A stretch of 64,000 nt of DNA from Liolophura sinensis (lineage: Eukaryota; Mollusca; Polyplacophora; Chitonida; Chitonidae), in contig NC_088306.1 in the NCBI RefSeq assembly GCF_032854445.1, positions 3,530,373 through 3,594,372 of the forward strand, given 5' to 3'. The notes under the pieces are model-generated. The model was not told where the DNA came from, did not search any database, and saw only the letters and a list, made by a program, of their open reading frames with translations. The position numbers were made by a program, and so were the translations under genes. Positions 31,866 through 43,849 of the stretch are shown piece after piece (position 1 is the first letter of the stretch; every line of letters starts with the position of its first letter).

Positions 31866-32579
31866 AAGAGTTAATAAATGAATGAATAGTCACTTGTCCT
31901 GGAGTCATATTGTGAGGAGATGCCTAAAAAAAAATTCAGCTGAAATGCTGAGCGTAAATATAACCAAAGGATAAAAAAATATGATTGCATTTAATACGTT
32001 CTTTTTTCATGAACGTTTTGTATTTTATAATTTTTTGTCTGGTTATTCGGATGAACATTTTTCCGACTGAAAAAGACTTGTATAAATACAAGTGCAGAAT
32101 TTAATACCCCTCTAATGCGGATGTAAGCATCGCCCACTATACAAGAACCCGCTCGAAAAGCGATCACAAACAAAATACGTCACGTTTAACAGAGGGGATA
32201 ACGAAACATGATACTTTTTGGCCAAATGAGAAAAAGTAGATTCACATACGTTAAACAAAACAGTGACGCAGTTGCACAAACGTCGTTCCGAACTCTAAGT
32301 CAGCCACAGTGAATTGAGTGAAAGTTCAATTACAATAATAATACTAAAGCCGGTAAAAAGTAAACACAGTTACAGTTTAATAAAATAAAAAGCTCATTAT
32401 CACAATCGTTATTGTGATACAGTTGTAGCACTTTGAAGCAAATACAGTTTAGTAACAACATTCACAACGCCGTAGCAGATTTGCAGCTTAGTGACATAAA
32501 TATACCTTGTGACAAAAGAGAAACGTGACACAATAGCGTCATCGTGACATAATTATAACTTTTGACACAGTTGCAGCGT
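31866..32579. other. Unassigned; diverged edge of the next array
   Basis: From about 32340 phrases such as GTGACACAATT and AACACAGTTACAG increasingly resemble the 19-bp array that follows. No gene. Confidence 0.45.
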
Positions 32580-33128
32580 GTGACACAATTCAATCTCAGT
32601 AACGCAATTACAGCTGAGTTAAACAATTGAAGCTCGGCTAGATATTTACGGTTAAGTTACACAGTTACAGCTGAGTTACACAATTACAGCTCAGTTATAC
32701 AATTACAGCTCAGGTACACAATTACAGCTCTGTTACACAATTGAAGCACCGCCGTTGTATAAGTGAAATATCCCAGAGTACGACGTATAAAAACCAGTCA
32801 AATATATAAATCACAACTGGAGATTAGTTACACAACTACTTCTCAGTCACACAAACAAAGCTCAGTTATACAATTACAGCTAAGCTACGCCGTTGTAGGT
32901 CAATTACACAATTACAGCTCAGTTACACATTTACAGCTCTGTTACACAATTACAGCTCAGTTACAGCTCAGTTACACAGTTACAGCTCAGTTACACAGTT
33001 ACAACTCAATTACATAATTACAGCTCAGTTACATAAAATTACAGCTCAGTTACTCAAAATTACAGCTCAGTTACACAATTACAGCTCAGTTATACAATTA
33101 CAGCTCAGTTACACAATTACAGCTCACT
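32580..33128. repeat. Minisatellite, 19-bp unit, with an inserted SINE tail
   Basis: Unit ACACAATTACAGCTCAGTT, more than 20 copies. The array is split at 32744-32812 by CGCCGTTGTATAAGTGAAAT...AAATATATAAA, the 3' end of the window's SINE. Confidence 0.92.
32744..32812 (+). repeat. SINE tail inside the 19-bp minisatellite
   Basis: CCGTTGTATAAGTGAAATAT, GAGTACGACGTATAAAAACC and an A-rich end. Array units continue on both sides. Confidence 0.85.
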
Positions 33129-34377
33129 GGGAAAATGTCAGAATCTGCCACCAATTTGAAGCGTGATGACAAAATTTCGTGAGGAATACATCATCGAAAG
33201 TACACGGTCTATTTCAGTCTCCTCCTGCTTACTCTAATACGAGCTTGTTCTATACAGTTCTATATCCAGAAAACTCATCTCATATGTCACAAATGGATGT
33301 ATCTTTATCGAGAGCATCAGTCTATGGAAGGCCAGTGGTGCTTAGAAGATTTTTTAGTAAAACGTAAATCTGTCATTCAAGCAATAATCAAATTTATGTC
33401 ATGTGCAACAAAGCCTCAGTTTTTTAAAACACCATACTCTCTTTATTTCATCAGTTGACATTCACACTCAGTCTCAATAAAATATTTCAATCGATATCTA
33501 GCAATGGTCATCACGCTGGTATTCAACATAACATTGTGTTCTTGTTGATGACCACAATGGCCTTCCGTACTCGTCAAAATGACACCATGAAAATATCTCC
33601 TGTGACTGACTACTCGATCTAACTTAGAAACACACATGCCAAATCGAGAGGTAAAAATAGGCCATAAGGCAGCCGCACAGGCGGAAAACACGAAATTTAT
33701 GAGCGTCCCTTTTTTTTACCTTGTGTTTTCGGCCTGTAAATCATGATGACCAGAGGCCACATGTCAGAGATGCCTAATAATTCGGTGAACCGTTACCCGC
33801 ACGCCTGATCTGTGGTAGCCCGATCGGGACACCCTCCATGTAGGTCTACAAAGGCTTGCGGAACTTTATTAAAATTCCAGTTAGGAAATACATGGCTCGT
33901 GATGTTACACAAAACGATTAAAAACAATCAGAATTGTTCCTGTCTTTGTGATGTAGTTAATAAACACTGTTTATTCATTGTTTACGTTTTCTTTGGGTTT
34001 AACGTAAGCCTTCTGAAGAGTATTTCCGCAAATAAATCGTGGATGAGCACGTTTATATATTCATACACGTGAAAGAATTCAATAGCGTCTATAAGCTTTG
34101 AATTGGCTTCCTTAGAAAATCAATATTTTACACAGAAATTAACATAATGTTGAAAATACATAAACGACGTAAGGCCCACTACTTTGTTGTTGTTGTGTGG
34201 TAATCAACTATACATAGCAGCAGAGTTTTGGTAGATGAATACCATATTTATTTACTTAGTTAGTTTTGGTAAAGTAGTTACTGGTTGATTTATTTGATTG
34301 TCATTTAACTCAATACTCAAGAATTATACTCCCTTGTTCGATGCGGTTCAATTTTATGGGTAGGGAAAATCGGAATG
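33129..34377. other. Unassigned
   Basis: No gene, tandem repeat or element recognised. Short open frames (33179-33367, 33443-33691, 33812-34072) carry no visible domain. Confidence 0.45.
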
Positions 34378-34490
34378 TCCGGTAAACCACTTACGTTTGG
34401 CAAGTTCTTGGCAAACTTACCCGCACGTACGTGTCCGGTAAACCACCGATATTTGGAAAGTTCCTGGCCAACTTACCCGCACGTAAGTAC
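34378..34490. repeat. Tandem duplication, 56-bp unit, 2 copies
   Basis: CCGGTAAACCAC...AACTTACCCGCACGTA occurs at 34379 and again at 34435. Confidence 0.88.
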
Positions 34491-34728
34491 AGATATAACC
34501 ATATATCGAAGTGAACGTGTATCCTGGCGTGTGAAAAGCAAGCACATTCAACACTCGGCCACAGAACGCTCCCAGTAAATACCATGCTTAGATCTGTGTA
34601 ATCACGTTGGTGAAGGGACATTTGCTTGTGACATATACCGCACTGGACAAAGCACTATTATTTGGTTCAACTGTCAATTTTTAAACATGTTCTTCCGTAA
34701 ATTGAAAGTAAAGTGTTATATAAACGTA

Positions 34729-34822
34729 TTATTTATTTATTTGATTGTTGTTTTAAGCAGCACTCAAGAATATTTCGCTTATGCGACGGCGGCCAGCATT
34801 ATGGAGGGAGGAAACTGGGTAT
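34729..34822 (-). repeat. SINE 3'-end fragment
   Basis: TTATTTATTTGATTG, TTTTAAGCAGCACTCAAG, GCGACGGCGGCCAGCATTAT, then a breakpoint after GGAAACTGGG. Confidence 0.85.
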
Positions 34823-35126
34823 AAACGTAATAAAATGTATTTAAAAATCATTGCGAAAAATACTTTATCTCTTATTTATAATACATGTAGGCTTAAATAT
34901 TCAAATTTGTCACAAAAACATAACCACACAAATAATTTCTCAATATGGTTTTGAAGCTTTTCTATTGTGATTCTTCGGAAACATGAGACTAAATGACTTT
35001 CTTCTTGTCGCAAATTGTTATTTCATATGGAAAAGAGCTGCCAATGTAAATTTTGTAAAAATTAATCACTGAAATGCAACCGATTCCCGTCGACATGAAA
35101 ATAGCAAATGCCGCGCCCATTTAATT
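34823..35126. other. Unassigned A+T-rich DNA
   Basis: Nothing recognised. Confidence 0.5.
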
Positions 35127-35320
35127 ATATGTATTTATTCCTTTGATTGGTGTTTTACGCCGTACTCAAGAGCGTTTCACTTATGCGATGGCGGTCAGCA
35201 TTGTGGTGGGAGGCAACCGGGTTGGTTACTGACAGACCTTTCCACGCTCGGCCGGCGAGAAGCCAGCATGAGCTGGACTTGAACACACAGTGACCGCATT
35301 GGTGGGAGGCTCCTCCATTT
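35127..35320 (-). repeat. SINE, internally deleted
   Basis: GGTGTTTTACGCCGTACTC, CAGCATTGTGGTGGGAGG, then GCCAGCATGAGCTGGACTTG and GACCGCATTGGTGGGAGGC. Lacks the CCCACGACCATCCGC block. Confidence 0.88.
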
Positions 35321-35459
35321 AATCATAACGGAGGTGACAAACACACTGCTGATAATTGTATATCCGTTTCATTTCTTAGTGATGTAAGTAACATTTTTGT
35401 CAGAGTAATATTTTAAAATCTTAACTTTAAATTATGTTTTGAATTCTGATATTGTGATA

Positions 35460-36300
35460 TTTTCCCAGACAAGTACGGGTTTATGCCAGATGGATCTACA
35501 GTTAAGCAGTCGATCTTTATTTTGATGTTTCCAAGGCATTGAATGTTGATGCTTTACTTTGTAAGGCCTTTGAGCGTTTATGGCATATTGGTATGCGCGC
35601 CAAATAGAATTCACTTGGTACAGACGATGGGTTTCACTCATGGTTTAAAAGTTATTTGACGTCAGTTAACAATGGGTTGTTCTCATGCAGTGGCCTGCAG
35701 ACAAATGCGACTTCTTTGGCTTCAGGCAGGCGTTCCTCAAGGGTCAGTTCTGGGGCCGATGTCATTTCTTAGAACTATTCATTAATGACATCCCAACTGG
35801 TTTGCTGAAGACAAATGTGTATGTGTTATCTCTGACAACTTATCAGATTGTGCTGTTGACGATTCAATATGTAATGATTTTAGTAAGATCGATCAGTTGG
35901 TCAAATTGAGGATGGTTAGTTGTGATCAAAATCTAAAGATGTGCCAATTGCCAGTTCTCCAACTGAACACATATATCGTTAATCACTTACCTGTGATGTA
36001 ATCTAGGTGCAAGATTAAAACTGTTACAACTGTTATAACTCGACAGAAAGTTAAATTGTGTTTCTTCTAAACAAAGACTTTACCAAAACCTTACCCAGTT
36101 AGGAATCCACTGCAGTTAAAGATCATTCCTTGTAAGACAGAATTATTTAAAAAGTCATTTTTTGCAGCTACAATGGTTGACTGGAGTAAGTGGCTTATAA
36201 AATCATGGAATGTCCTCTCAGTATCACATAGATAATGTGATATATAATCTATATCTTTAGTTATAAGATGAAGAATTACTGGAAAATCATACAATGACCA
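35460..36300 (+). pseudogene. Non-LTR retrotransposon reverse-transcriptase remnant
   Basis: 35726-35770 encodes AGVPQGSVLGPMSFL, the conserved RT block found in jockey/CR1-type elements. A frameshift then leads to FINDIP. 35801-35812 encodes FAED where YADD or FADD is expected, so one catalytic Asp is Glu. Upstream (35530-35670) an ALNVDALLCKAF-type stretch fits the D-x-S-K-A-F-D region in broken frame. Downstream, 36110-36190 resembles the C-terminal end (CKTELFKKSFF, VDWSKWL). Several stops and shifts; no ATG; not functional. Clade not decided. Confidence 0.75.
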
Positions 36301-36716
36301 TATCACTGAAAGGGGGTTTGTTTCTCAGTTATAGGCCTGCTTATGATTGCGCTGCATGTTGACGTGGAAATCTTACACATATTTAAGTGAATAAAATACC
36401 AGCATTGATAATGATAAGTCATAGACTTTCTTTTAAAGTAAAATTTCTTCAGTAAACTCTTAAACAACACATTAAATCAAATAAAGTAAGTAGACACAAA
36501 ATAATATGTGTCTTCAGTGAATAGAGCTTTATTCAGGAAATTCTCGTTCATACGATGGCGGCTTCTTACTCTCCCTGTTACCATTAAATAAAATGATTAG
36601 AAAGGATATGCTTTCACATATGCTGAAATGTATATACATCGTGTGAACACGGTTTTATTGGGTGAGAGCGATTATATTTTACTAGAATGACAAATAAAAG
36701 GTTTTAAGAGAGTTAA
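36301..36716. other. Unassigned
   Basis: A short SINE-like scrap (TTCATACGATGGCGGC) lies at 36548-36563; otherwise nothing. Confidence 0.45.
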
Positions 36717-36815
36717 ATCATTTTTTATTTATTATCTGATGGATTTTTAACGCCCTGCTCAGGTATATCTCACCTATATGATGGCGGTCAGGTTTATGGT
36801 GAGATAAATGATAAT
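36717..36815 (-). repeat. SINE 3'-end fragment
   Basis: TTTATTTATTATCTGATGG, CTATATGATGGCGGTCAGG, TTTATGGTGAGA. Faces the plus-strand copy at 36876, giving an inverted pair. Confidence 0.8.
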
Positions 36816-36875
36816 ATATACTGTCGTCTAAATTCTTACTTGTATCGTGATATTTGGGTTTACCCCGTATTCTGC

Positions 36876-37070
36876 CCCGTCTGTTTCCTCCCACCACACA
36901 ATGCTGGCTTCGTCTCAAGTCGTACGTGGGAAGGTCTGCAGCAGTCTGCGGATTGTCGTGGGTTTCTCCCGGGCTCAACCTGTTTACCTCCCACCATAAT
37001 GCTGGCTGCCGTCGAATGAGTGAAATATTTTAGAGTACGACCTAAATCACCAATCAAATAAATCAATAAC
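36876..37070 (+). repeat. SINE, two overlapping body parts
   Basis: TCTGTTTCCTCCCACCAC...GCTGGCTTCG, then CGTACGTGGGAAGGTCTGC and a second body GTTTACCTCCCACCATAATG ending CACCAATCAAATAAATC. It looks like a chimera of two copies. Confidence 0.82.
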
Positions 37071-37363
37071 ATAATATGTATAGCCTGTCAAATGAGGCCC
37101 ATATCTGAATATTTGAACCCAAAAAACCTGTCAATTCTGATACCGTAATCTGCCTTGATTTCGTTTATGTACTCAGTCAGACCTATTAATTACATTTCAA
37201 AGCTAAAATCTTCTGTGATGAACATAAAAATCATCTGTAATTAGAACACCTGCGAAAGCCTTGACGATCGTCCGCCGAAACTTCAGTCAGATCTCGCTGT
37301 TCCCACGATCTCTCGAATAGCGGCGATGAACTTGGTATTTACAAAGTGCGCATTAAAGTGACA
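37071..37363. other. Unassigned; upstream of the candidate exon
   Basis: Less A+T-rich near its right end (GACGATCGTCCGCCG, CTCGAATAGCGGCG), as expected of a 5' UTR or promoter, but no core motif is seen. Confidence 0.35.
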
Positions 37364-37557
37364 ATGGAGGTTTTGTTCTCAAATCTTCATCGGACGTTTT
37401 GGCAAATGATGGACAAAGAATTTCCATGTCATGGAATTTTAATCGGAGTTATTTTGTTGACGATGTTAGGGATAGGTTACCACAAGAACGTTTATGGGGT
37501 AATTAGTTTTAAAGGTAAAAAAAAACTGTCACTTGCTGACGCCGAATTTAATTGCAG
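37364..37557 (+). CDS. Candidate first exon of a type II membrane protein
   Basis: ATG in a good context (A at -3, G at +4) begins MEVLFSNLHRTFWQMMDKEF, followed by a single hydrophobic span (GILIGVILLTMLGIG) at about residues 27-41 and then a Lys-rich lumenal-type stem. The open stretch ends at a strong splice donor, TTGCAG|GTAGGT, in phase 2 after 64 codons. A short cytoplasmic tail plus one membrane anchor near the N terminus is the layout of Golgi glycosyl- or sulfotransferases, but no catalytic domain is visible in this window. Further exons would have to lie far downstream, past the tandem arrays. A chance ORF is possible. Confidence 0.35.
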
Positions 37558-37726
37558 GTAGGTTTAAGACCAAGTTTAGCTGGTTTCGTGTTTTCCACGA
37601 ATAAGACAAAAGTTCAGATTTTCCGCTGGACGCGTCCGGATGAACTTATTACCTTCTATTGTAAGAAATGATGTAGCCGATTTCCCGGTTGTACTATAGG
37701 GAGAATTTTCAGTATCTTCTTTCATA

Positions 37727-37915
37727 TTTATTTATTTGACTGATGTTTTACGCCATGCTCAAGATTATTTCACTTATGCGACGGCGGACATTCTTCTGGT
37801 GAGAGGAAACTGGGCAAGGCCCGAGGAAAACCCACGACCATCCGCAGGTTGCTGACAGACCTTCCTATTTACGGCCAGAGAGGAAACCGGGGCAGGGCCC
37901 GGGGGTCTTATTTTA
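37727..37915 (-). repeat. SINE, partly duplicated
   Basis: ATGTTTTACGCCATGCTCAAG, GCGACGGCGGACATTC, CCACGACCATCCGCAGGTTG, then a second GAGAGGAAACCGGGGCAGGG after the body. Confidence 0.85.
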
Positions 37916-38084
37916 TAAGGATAAAAAAAAAACTGATTATGTTAGCAACATTCTACAATAGATGGATTGATAAAAAATGGGTTTCTGTCGTAAGTTACAA
38001 AATATCCGTTCAAATTTTTGATGAATTATTGCCCGGACATTTAACTTGTTTATTTATTTGCTCATAACATAGAATTTGTGTTGT

Positions 38085-40345
38085 ATTCTTAGGGTTACGT
38101 TTACCGTGCATATTAATGTCAGTGCTACTTTTACCGTACACAGTAATGTAGTTAAGTGCTACTGTTAATACATATAGGAATGTTGTTGAAATTTTTTACC
38201 GTGTTTTCAGTAATGTAGTTGCCACTGTTACCGTCAATAGTAATGTAGTTTCTAATGTTGCCGTTTATAGAACGCTGTAGTTGCTACTGTTACCGTGAAC
38301 AGCATTGGGGTTACTACTGTTACAGCGTGTAGTTACTCTAGTTGCTACTGTTACAGCGTGTAGTTACTCTAGTTGCTACTGTTACCGTGTATAGCACTGT
38401 AGTTGATACTGTTACAGTATATACCACTGTGGCTATTACTGTTTCTGTGTGTAGTCACTGTAGTTGCTACAATTACCGCGTGTAGTGCTGTAGTTGCTAC
38501 TGTTTCTGTGTTTAATGCTGTTGTTGGTACTGTTTCTGTCTGTAGTTACTGTAGCCGCTACTCTTACCGTGTGTAGTGCTGTAGTTGCTACTGTTTCTGT
38601 GTGTAGTTACTGTAGCTGCTACTGTAACCGTGTATGGTGCTGTAATTGCTACTGTTTCTATGTGTAGTTACTGCAACTGCTAGTATGACCGTGTGTAGTG
38701 CTGTACTTGCTACTGTTACCATGTGTAGTACCGTAGTTGCTACTGTCAATGCGTGTAGTGCTGTAGTTGTTACTATTTCTGTAGTTACTGTAGTTGCTAC
38801 TGTTACCGTGTGTAGTTACTGTAGCTGCTACTGTTACCGTGTGTTGTGCTGTAGTTGCTACTGTTTCTATGTGTAATTTCTGTAGCCGCTAGTGTTTATC
38901 GTGTGCTGTGCTGTATCTACTACAGCTTCCGTGTGTAATTACTGTAGTTGCTACTGTTACCGTGTGTAGTACTGTGGTTGCTTCTGTTACCGTGTGTAGT
39001 TACTGTAGCTGCTACTGTTTCTGTGTGTAGTTACTGTAGCTGCTACTGTTTCCGTGTGTAGTGCTGTAGTTACTACTGTTTCTGTGTGTAGTTACTGTAG
39101 TTGCTATTGTTTCCGTGTGTAGTTACTGTAGCTCCTACTGTTTCTGTGCGTAGTTAATGTAGCTGCTACTGTTATCGTGTGTTGCGCTGTAGCTGCTAGT
39201 GTTTCCGTGTGTAGTTACTGTAACTGCTACTGTTACCGTGTGTAGTACTGTAGTTGCTTCTGTTACCGTGTGTAGTTACTGTAGTTGCTACTGTTTCTAT
39301 GTGTGATTTCTGTAGCTGCTAGTGTTATCGAGTGTAGTTACTGTAGTTGCTACTGTTTCTGTGTGTAGTTACTGTAGCTGCTAGTGTTTCCGTGTGTAGT
39401 GCTGTAGTTCCTACTGTTTCTGTGTGTAGTTACTGTAGCTGCTACTATTTCTGTGTGTAGTTACTGTAGCTGCTACTGTTATCGTGTGTAGTGCTGTAGT
39501 TGTTACTGTTTCTGTGTGTAGTTACTGTAGCTGCTACTGTTATCGTGTGTTGCGCTGTAGGTGCTAGTGTTTCCGTGTGTAGTTACCGTAACTGCTACTG
39601 TTACCGTGTGTAGTACTGTAGTTTCTTCTGTTACCGTGTGTAGTTACTGTAGTTGCTACTGTTTCTATGTGTGATTTCTGTAACTTCTAGTGTTATCGTG
39701 TGTAGTTACTGTAGTTGCTACTGTTTCTGTGTGTAGTTACTGTAGCTGCTAGTGTTTCCGTGTGTAGTGCTGTAGTTGCTACTGTTTCTGTGTGTAGTTT
39801 CTGTAGCTGCTACTATTTCTGTGTGTAGTTACTGTAGCTGCTACTGTTATCGTGTGTAGTGCTGTAGTTGTTACTGTTTCTGTGTGTAGTTACTGTAGCT
39901 CCTACTGTTATCGTGTGTTGTGCTGTAGTTGCTACAGCTTCCGTGTGTAGATATTGTTGTTGCTACTGTCACCGCGTGTAGTGCTGTAGTTGCAACTGCT
40001 TCTGTGTGTAGTTACTGTAGCTGCTACTGTTATCGTGTGTAGTGCTGTAGTTGTTAGTGTTTCTGTGTGTAGTTACTGTAGCTGCTACTGTTATCGTGTG
40101 TTGTGCTGTAGTTGCTACAGCTTCTGTGTGTAGTTATTGTCGTTGCTACTGTCACCGCGTGTATGCTGTAGTTGCAACTGCTTCTGTGTGTAGTTACTGT
40201 AGCTGCTACTGCTTCTGTGTGTAGTTACTGTATCTGCTACTGTTACCGTGTGTAGTACTGTGGTGGTTACTGTTACCGTGTGTAGTACTGTAGTTGTTTC
40301 TGTAACCGTGTGTAGTTACTGTAGTTGCTACTCTGTATATGTGTA
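38085..40345. repeat. Large minisatellite, 31-bp unit, about 70 copies (2.2 kb)
   Basis: Unit GTTACTGTAGCTGCTACTGT + TTCTGTGTGTA. Clean neighbouring copies start 31 bp apart (39001, 39032). Variants GTGCTGTAGTTGC and GTTACCGTG alternate with the main type. The left edge is more diverged. No open frame of note. Confidence 0.92.
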
Positions 40346-40602
40346 CATGTGTATATGAGTGCTACGCTATACCACGTGTATAGGAGGGCTATCACTGGCG
40401 TATACCGTGTATTGCCAGAGATACTATTGCCGTGTATCGTATGTTAGTGTTAATGTGTAGTGATATAGAGTGTGTACTAATTTCACCGGTATTTTTACCG
40501 TGTTTTACAGTAGGACTAGTAATGCCAGTGAGCTATCGTGCATAGTAATCTCAGAGCGCCTTTTACCATGTGTAGTAATGCCATTACTACTTGTACCATG
40601 AG
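40346..40602. other. Unassigned; diverged edge of the 31-bp array
   Basis: Phrases such as ACCGTGTATTGCC and CATGTGTAGTAATGCC suggest decayed array units. No gene. Confidence 0.5.
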
Positions 40603-40846
40603 TAGGGGCTTCCGTGGCAGAGGTGGTTATCATGTCAGCGCGGCGCAGTGGCCTAGGAGCCTCTCACCAATGCGGTCGCTATGAGTTCAAATCCATCTCA
40701 TGCTGGTTTCCTCTCCGACCATACCTGGGAAGGTCTGCCGCAACCTGCGGATGGTCGTGGGCTTCCCCCTGGGCTCTGTCCGGTTTCTTTCCACCATAAT
40801 ACTATCCGCCCTCGTATAAGACCAGTCAAATAAACAAATAAATGCC
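40603..40846 (+). repeat. Nearly full-length SINE
   Basis: Complete order: tRNA-like head with GCGCAGTGGCCTAGGAGCC, B box GAGTTCAAATCC (40682-40693), CGCAACCTGCGGATGGTCG, TTTCTTTCCACCATAATAC, CGTATAAG, and an A-rich AAATAAACAAATAAAT end. The best copy for seeing the pol III box. Confidence 0.92.
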
Positions 40847-41921
40847 ACAGTGTAGCAATGTCATTGCTACTTTTCACAGTTGAAAATTTCAATAGTTCAC
40901 ATACGCGCGCGTGCATAGCGATTTAAATTAAGTGACGTCACATTTTACATACAGCGTTTTGACCTTTATTGACAGAAGATGGCAAGCCAAATGATCAACT
41001 CCTGCAATAAAAAACCTTCTACTACACAACTTAAGAAGTCATGACTATTTCTTCGAAGCCAGCTGGTGTGAAATTAGAAATTCTTACAGGGGTAAGAATA
41101 TGACACTCAAAATCCCTAGATAATGAGGGCGGTTTTATGCATTTTTTCTGCTATCACTCAGTAGTCTCCGCTGAATTCATCATACAAGTCCAACCTTCAC
41201 GAGCGGTAATAGCTTCGCCATTTAGTTCAGTGTTAAAAAGTCACACAAGTGACAATAAGCATATCGAATTTCTTCTGAAAGGGTTTGCTGCTCTGCGTAC
41301 GGTTGTAAAAACAGGTCGATGAAGAACCCTGGAGTTTTTTTTTGTTTGTTTTTTTTTTCATGTTTCCACACAATTTCACCCTGAGGAAAACGTGGATTTA
41401 CAGAACAAGACGGAAGGATTTTGTATCCGCAAAGATCAGTCGGATCTTCTCTTGCCATTTTTCGTCTGAAAGTTACGAGAGGAATACAGCTACCTGGATT
41501 TGAAAGATTTGGCTACTATGGGGTGGCGGTCGACTAAAACCTCAAGCTTAACAGAACTTAAGACAGATGGACAGCAAATCTGTGACGATAGCCGACAGCC
41601 ACATGCATACCTGTAGGCTACTCGGAATGCGACAGTAACATGCTGTTGTCTTCGCATACAGGTATGAGAATACCTTGCGGGAATAGAATGACACTTATTG
41701 TGACAGAGGAAAATAATAATAAATAAATATAACAGAAATATATTAATAAATATAAGATAAACATATCTCTAAGAAAAGTACAGTGTAACGTCTAGCTTAC
41801 CTGTCTGTATTGACGGTGCGTTCGGAAATACCTTGACAAATATCAAATTAAACGTTTGAAAACTCAAAATCTGAAGTCTGCTCAGATATGCCAGTGTCAT
41901 AAATCGAACTTCACATATCGT
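40847..41921. other. Unassigned
   Basis: No gene, array or element recognised; short open frames only. T-rich and AATAAATATAAC-type low-complexity patches at 41336-41360 and 41710-41760. Confidence 0.45.
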
Positions 41922-42075
41922 CCATGGGCCTCCATGGCTCAGTTGCTTAGCGCGCTGGCGCAGCGTAATGACCATGAATCTTCTCACCAACCGTACGTGG
42001 GAAGGTCTTTCAGCAAAGTGCGGATGGTCGTGGGTTTCCTCCCACCATAATGCTGGCCGCCGTCGTATAACTCTT
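41922..42075 (+). repeat. SINE with intact A box
   Basis: CCATGGCTCAGTTGCTTAGC (tRNA-like A box), then GGCGCAGCGTAATGACC, GTACGTGGGAAGGTC and CACCATAATGCTGGCCGCC, ending at CGTCGTATAA. Internally shortened and lacking the tail. Confidence 0.9.
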
Positions 42076-42782
<707 letters not shown>

Positions 42783-42938
42783 TGTATTTGATTGGTGTCT
42801 TACGACGTACTCAAGAATATTTCACTCATACGACGGCGGCCAGCATGATGGTGGGAGAAAACCGAGCAGAGCCCCGTTAAACCCACGACCATTCGCAGGT
42901 TGCCGACAGACCTTCCTAAGTACAGTCGGAGATGAATG
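42783..42938 (-). repeat. SINE 3' half
   Basis: GATTGGTGTCTTACGACG, CATACGACGGCGGCCAGC, CCACGACCATTCGCAGGTTG. Its tail is the long TTTA tract. Confidence 0.92.
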
Positions 42939-43075
42939 AGTGGGAAGGTCCGTAAGCAATAGTCGTGGGGTTCCACTGGGCTATGTCAGGTTTCTTCCCA
43001 TCAATATTCTGTTCTTCGTCCAATAAATAAATAAATAATGAAATAAATAAATAATGAAATAAATAAATAATGAAT
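42939..43075 (+). repeat. SINE fragment, inverted to its neighbour
   Basis: GGGAAGGTCCGTAAGCAATAG, TCAGGTTTCTTCCCATCAAT, then AATAAATAAATAATGAAATA. Head-to-head with the copy at 42783. Confidence 0.82.
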
Positions 43076-43436
43076 GCATGCTCTACGTTCTCCTCATTCC
43101 ATACAGCGGGTAACTCAATCCAGAAAACCATCTCTTTTCGAGACGAATCTTGCAAAAACAATAAAACGGACATCGAGCTAGAAGCATATGGGCCAGTGGA
43201 ATGTACACAACAATTTTTTTCTCTTGTGTTATCAGAAAGAAAACAAAATTTTTCAGTGCTAATGTAAGATCTAGGTCAAGCTTTATCTAGGTAGCTGGAG
43301 ACTGCTGACTGTCGTCGTAAATGTGACAGATTGGAAAGCATTTTGACAATCCCCTCTCGCGTTTTCTTTCCATTTTGCCAGACACTGGCAATCCTCACAA
43401 CGAGTTGGGCAAGCTGCTTGATTAAAAGATAGTGAG
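43076..43436. other. Unassigned
   Basis: Nothing recognised. Confidence 0.5.
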
Positions 43437-43672
43437 AAGGACCATTGTTTGCCCAGGACCATTGTCTGCCCAGGACCATTGTCTGCCCAGGCCCTTTATC
43501 TGTCCAAGGACAATTATCAATCCAGGACGATTGTCTGCCAAGGATCATTATCTGCCCAGGCCCATTATCTGTCCAAGGACAATTGTCAGTCCAGGTCCAT
43601 TATCTGCCAAGGACCATTATCTGCCAAGGACAATTATCTGCCAAGGACCATTACCTGCTAAGGACCAGATTC
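43437..43672. repeat. Minisatellite, 17-bp unit, about 14 copies
   Basis: Unit CTGCCCAGGACCATTGT with CTGCCAAGGACCATTAT variants. All three plus frames are open through it because the unit has no stop in any frame; the overlapping frames are not evidence of a gene. Confidence 0.93.
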
Positions 43673-43849
43673 ACGTCCGGTTGGTAGTGAAAGCCACGAC
43701 TTGTGGAATCCCCGAAGGTAATAAGTCAAAACATTGTGATACATATACTACATTACAAAACTGCACAAACTAAAACGCGATCAGGTCTCAACCGATTTCA
43801 CGGAATACTGTTGGTCATAGACCAGGCCAAATTGGCCTCAAGAAAACCT
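43673..43849. other. Unassigned
   Basis: Nothing recognised. Confidence 0.5.

Noticed and set aside
31287-31881. Phe/Ile/Tyr-rich membrane-like ORFs
   Set aside because: Product of the TTTA tract and the adjoining 48-bp minisatellite.
40603-40690. tRNA gene
   Set aside because: A and B boxes are present but the flanks continue into the SINE body and no cloverleaf with proper arms can be drawn; the same head recurs many times.
43432-43773. Three overlapping plus-strand ORFs
   Set aside because: All three frames are open because of the 17-bp unit; overlapping frames with the same repeat argue against coding.
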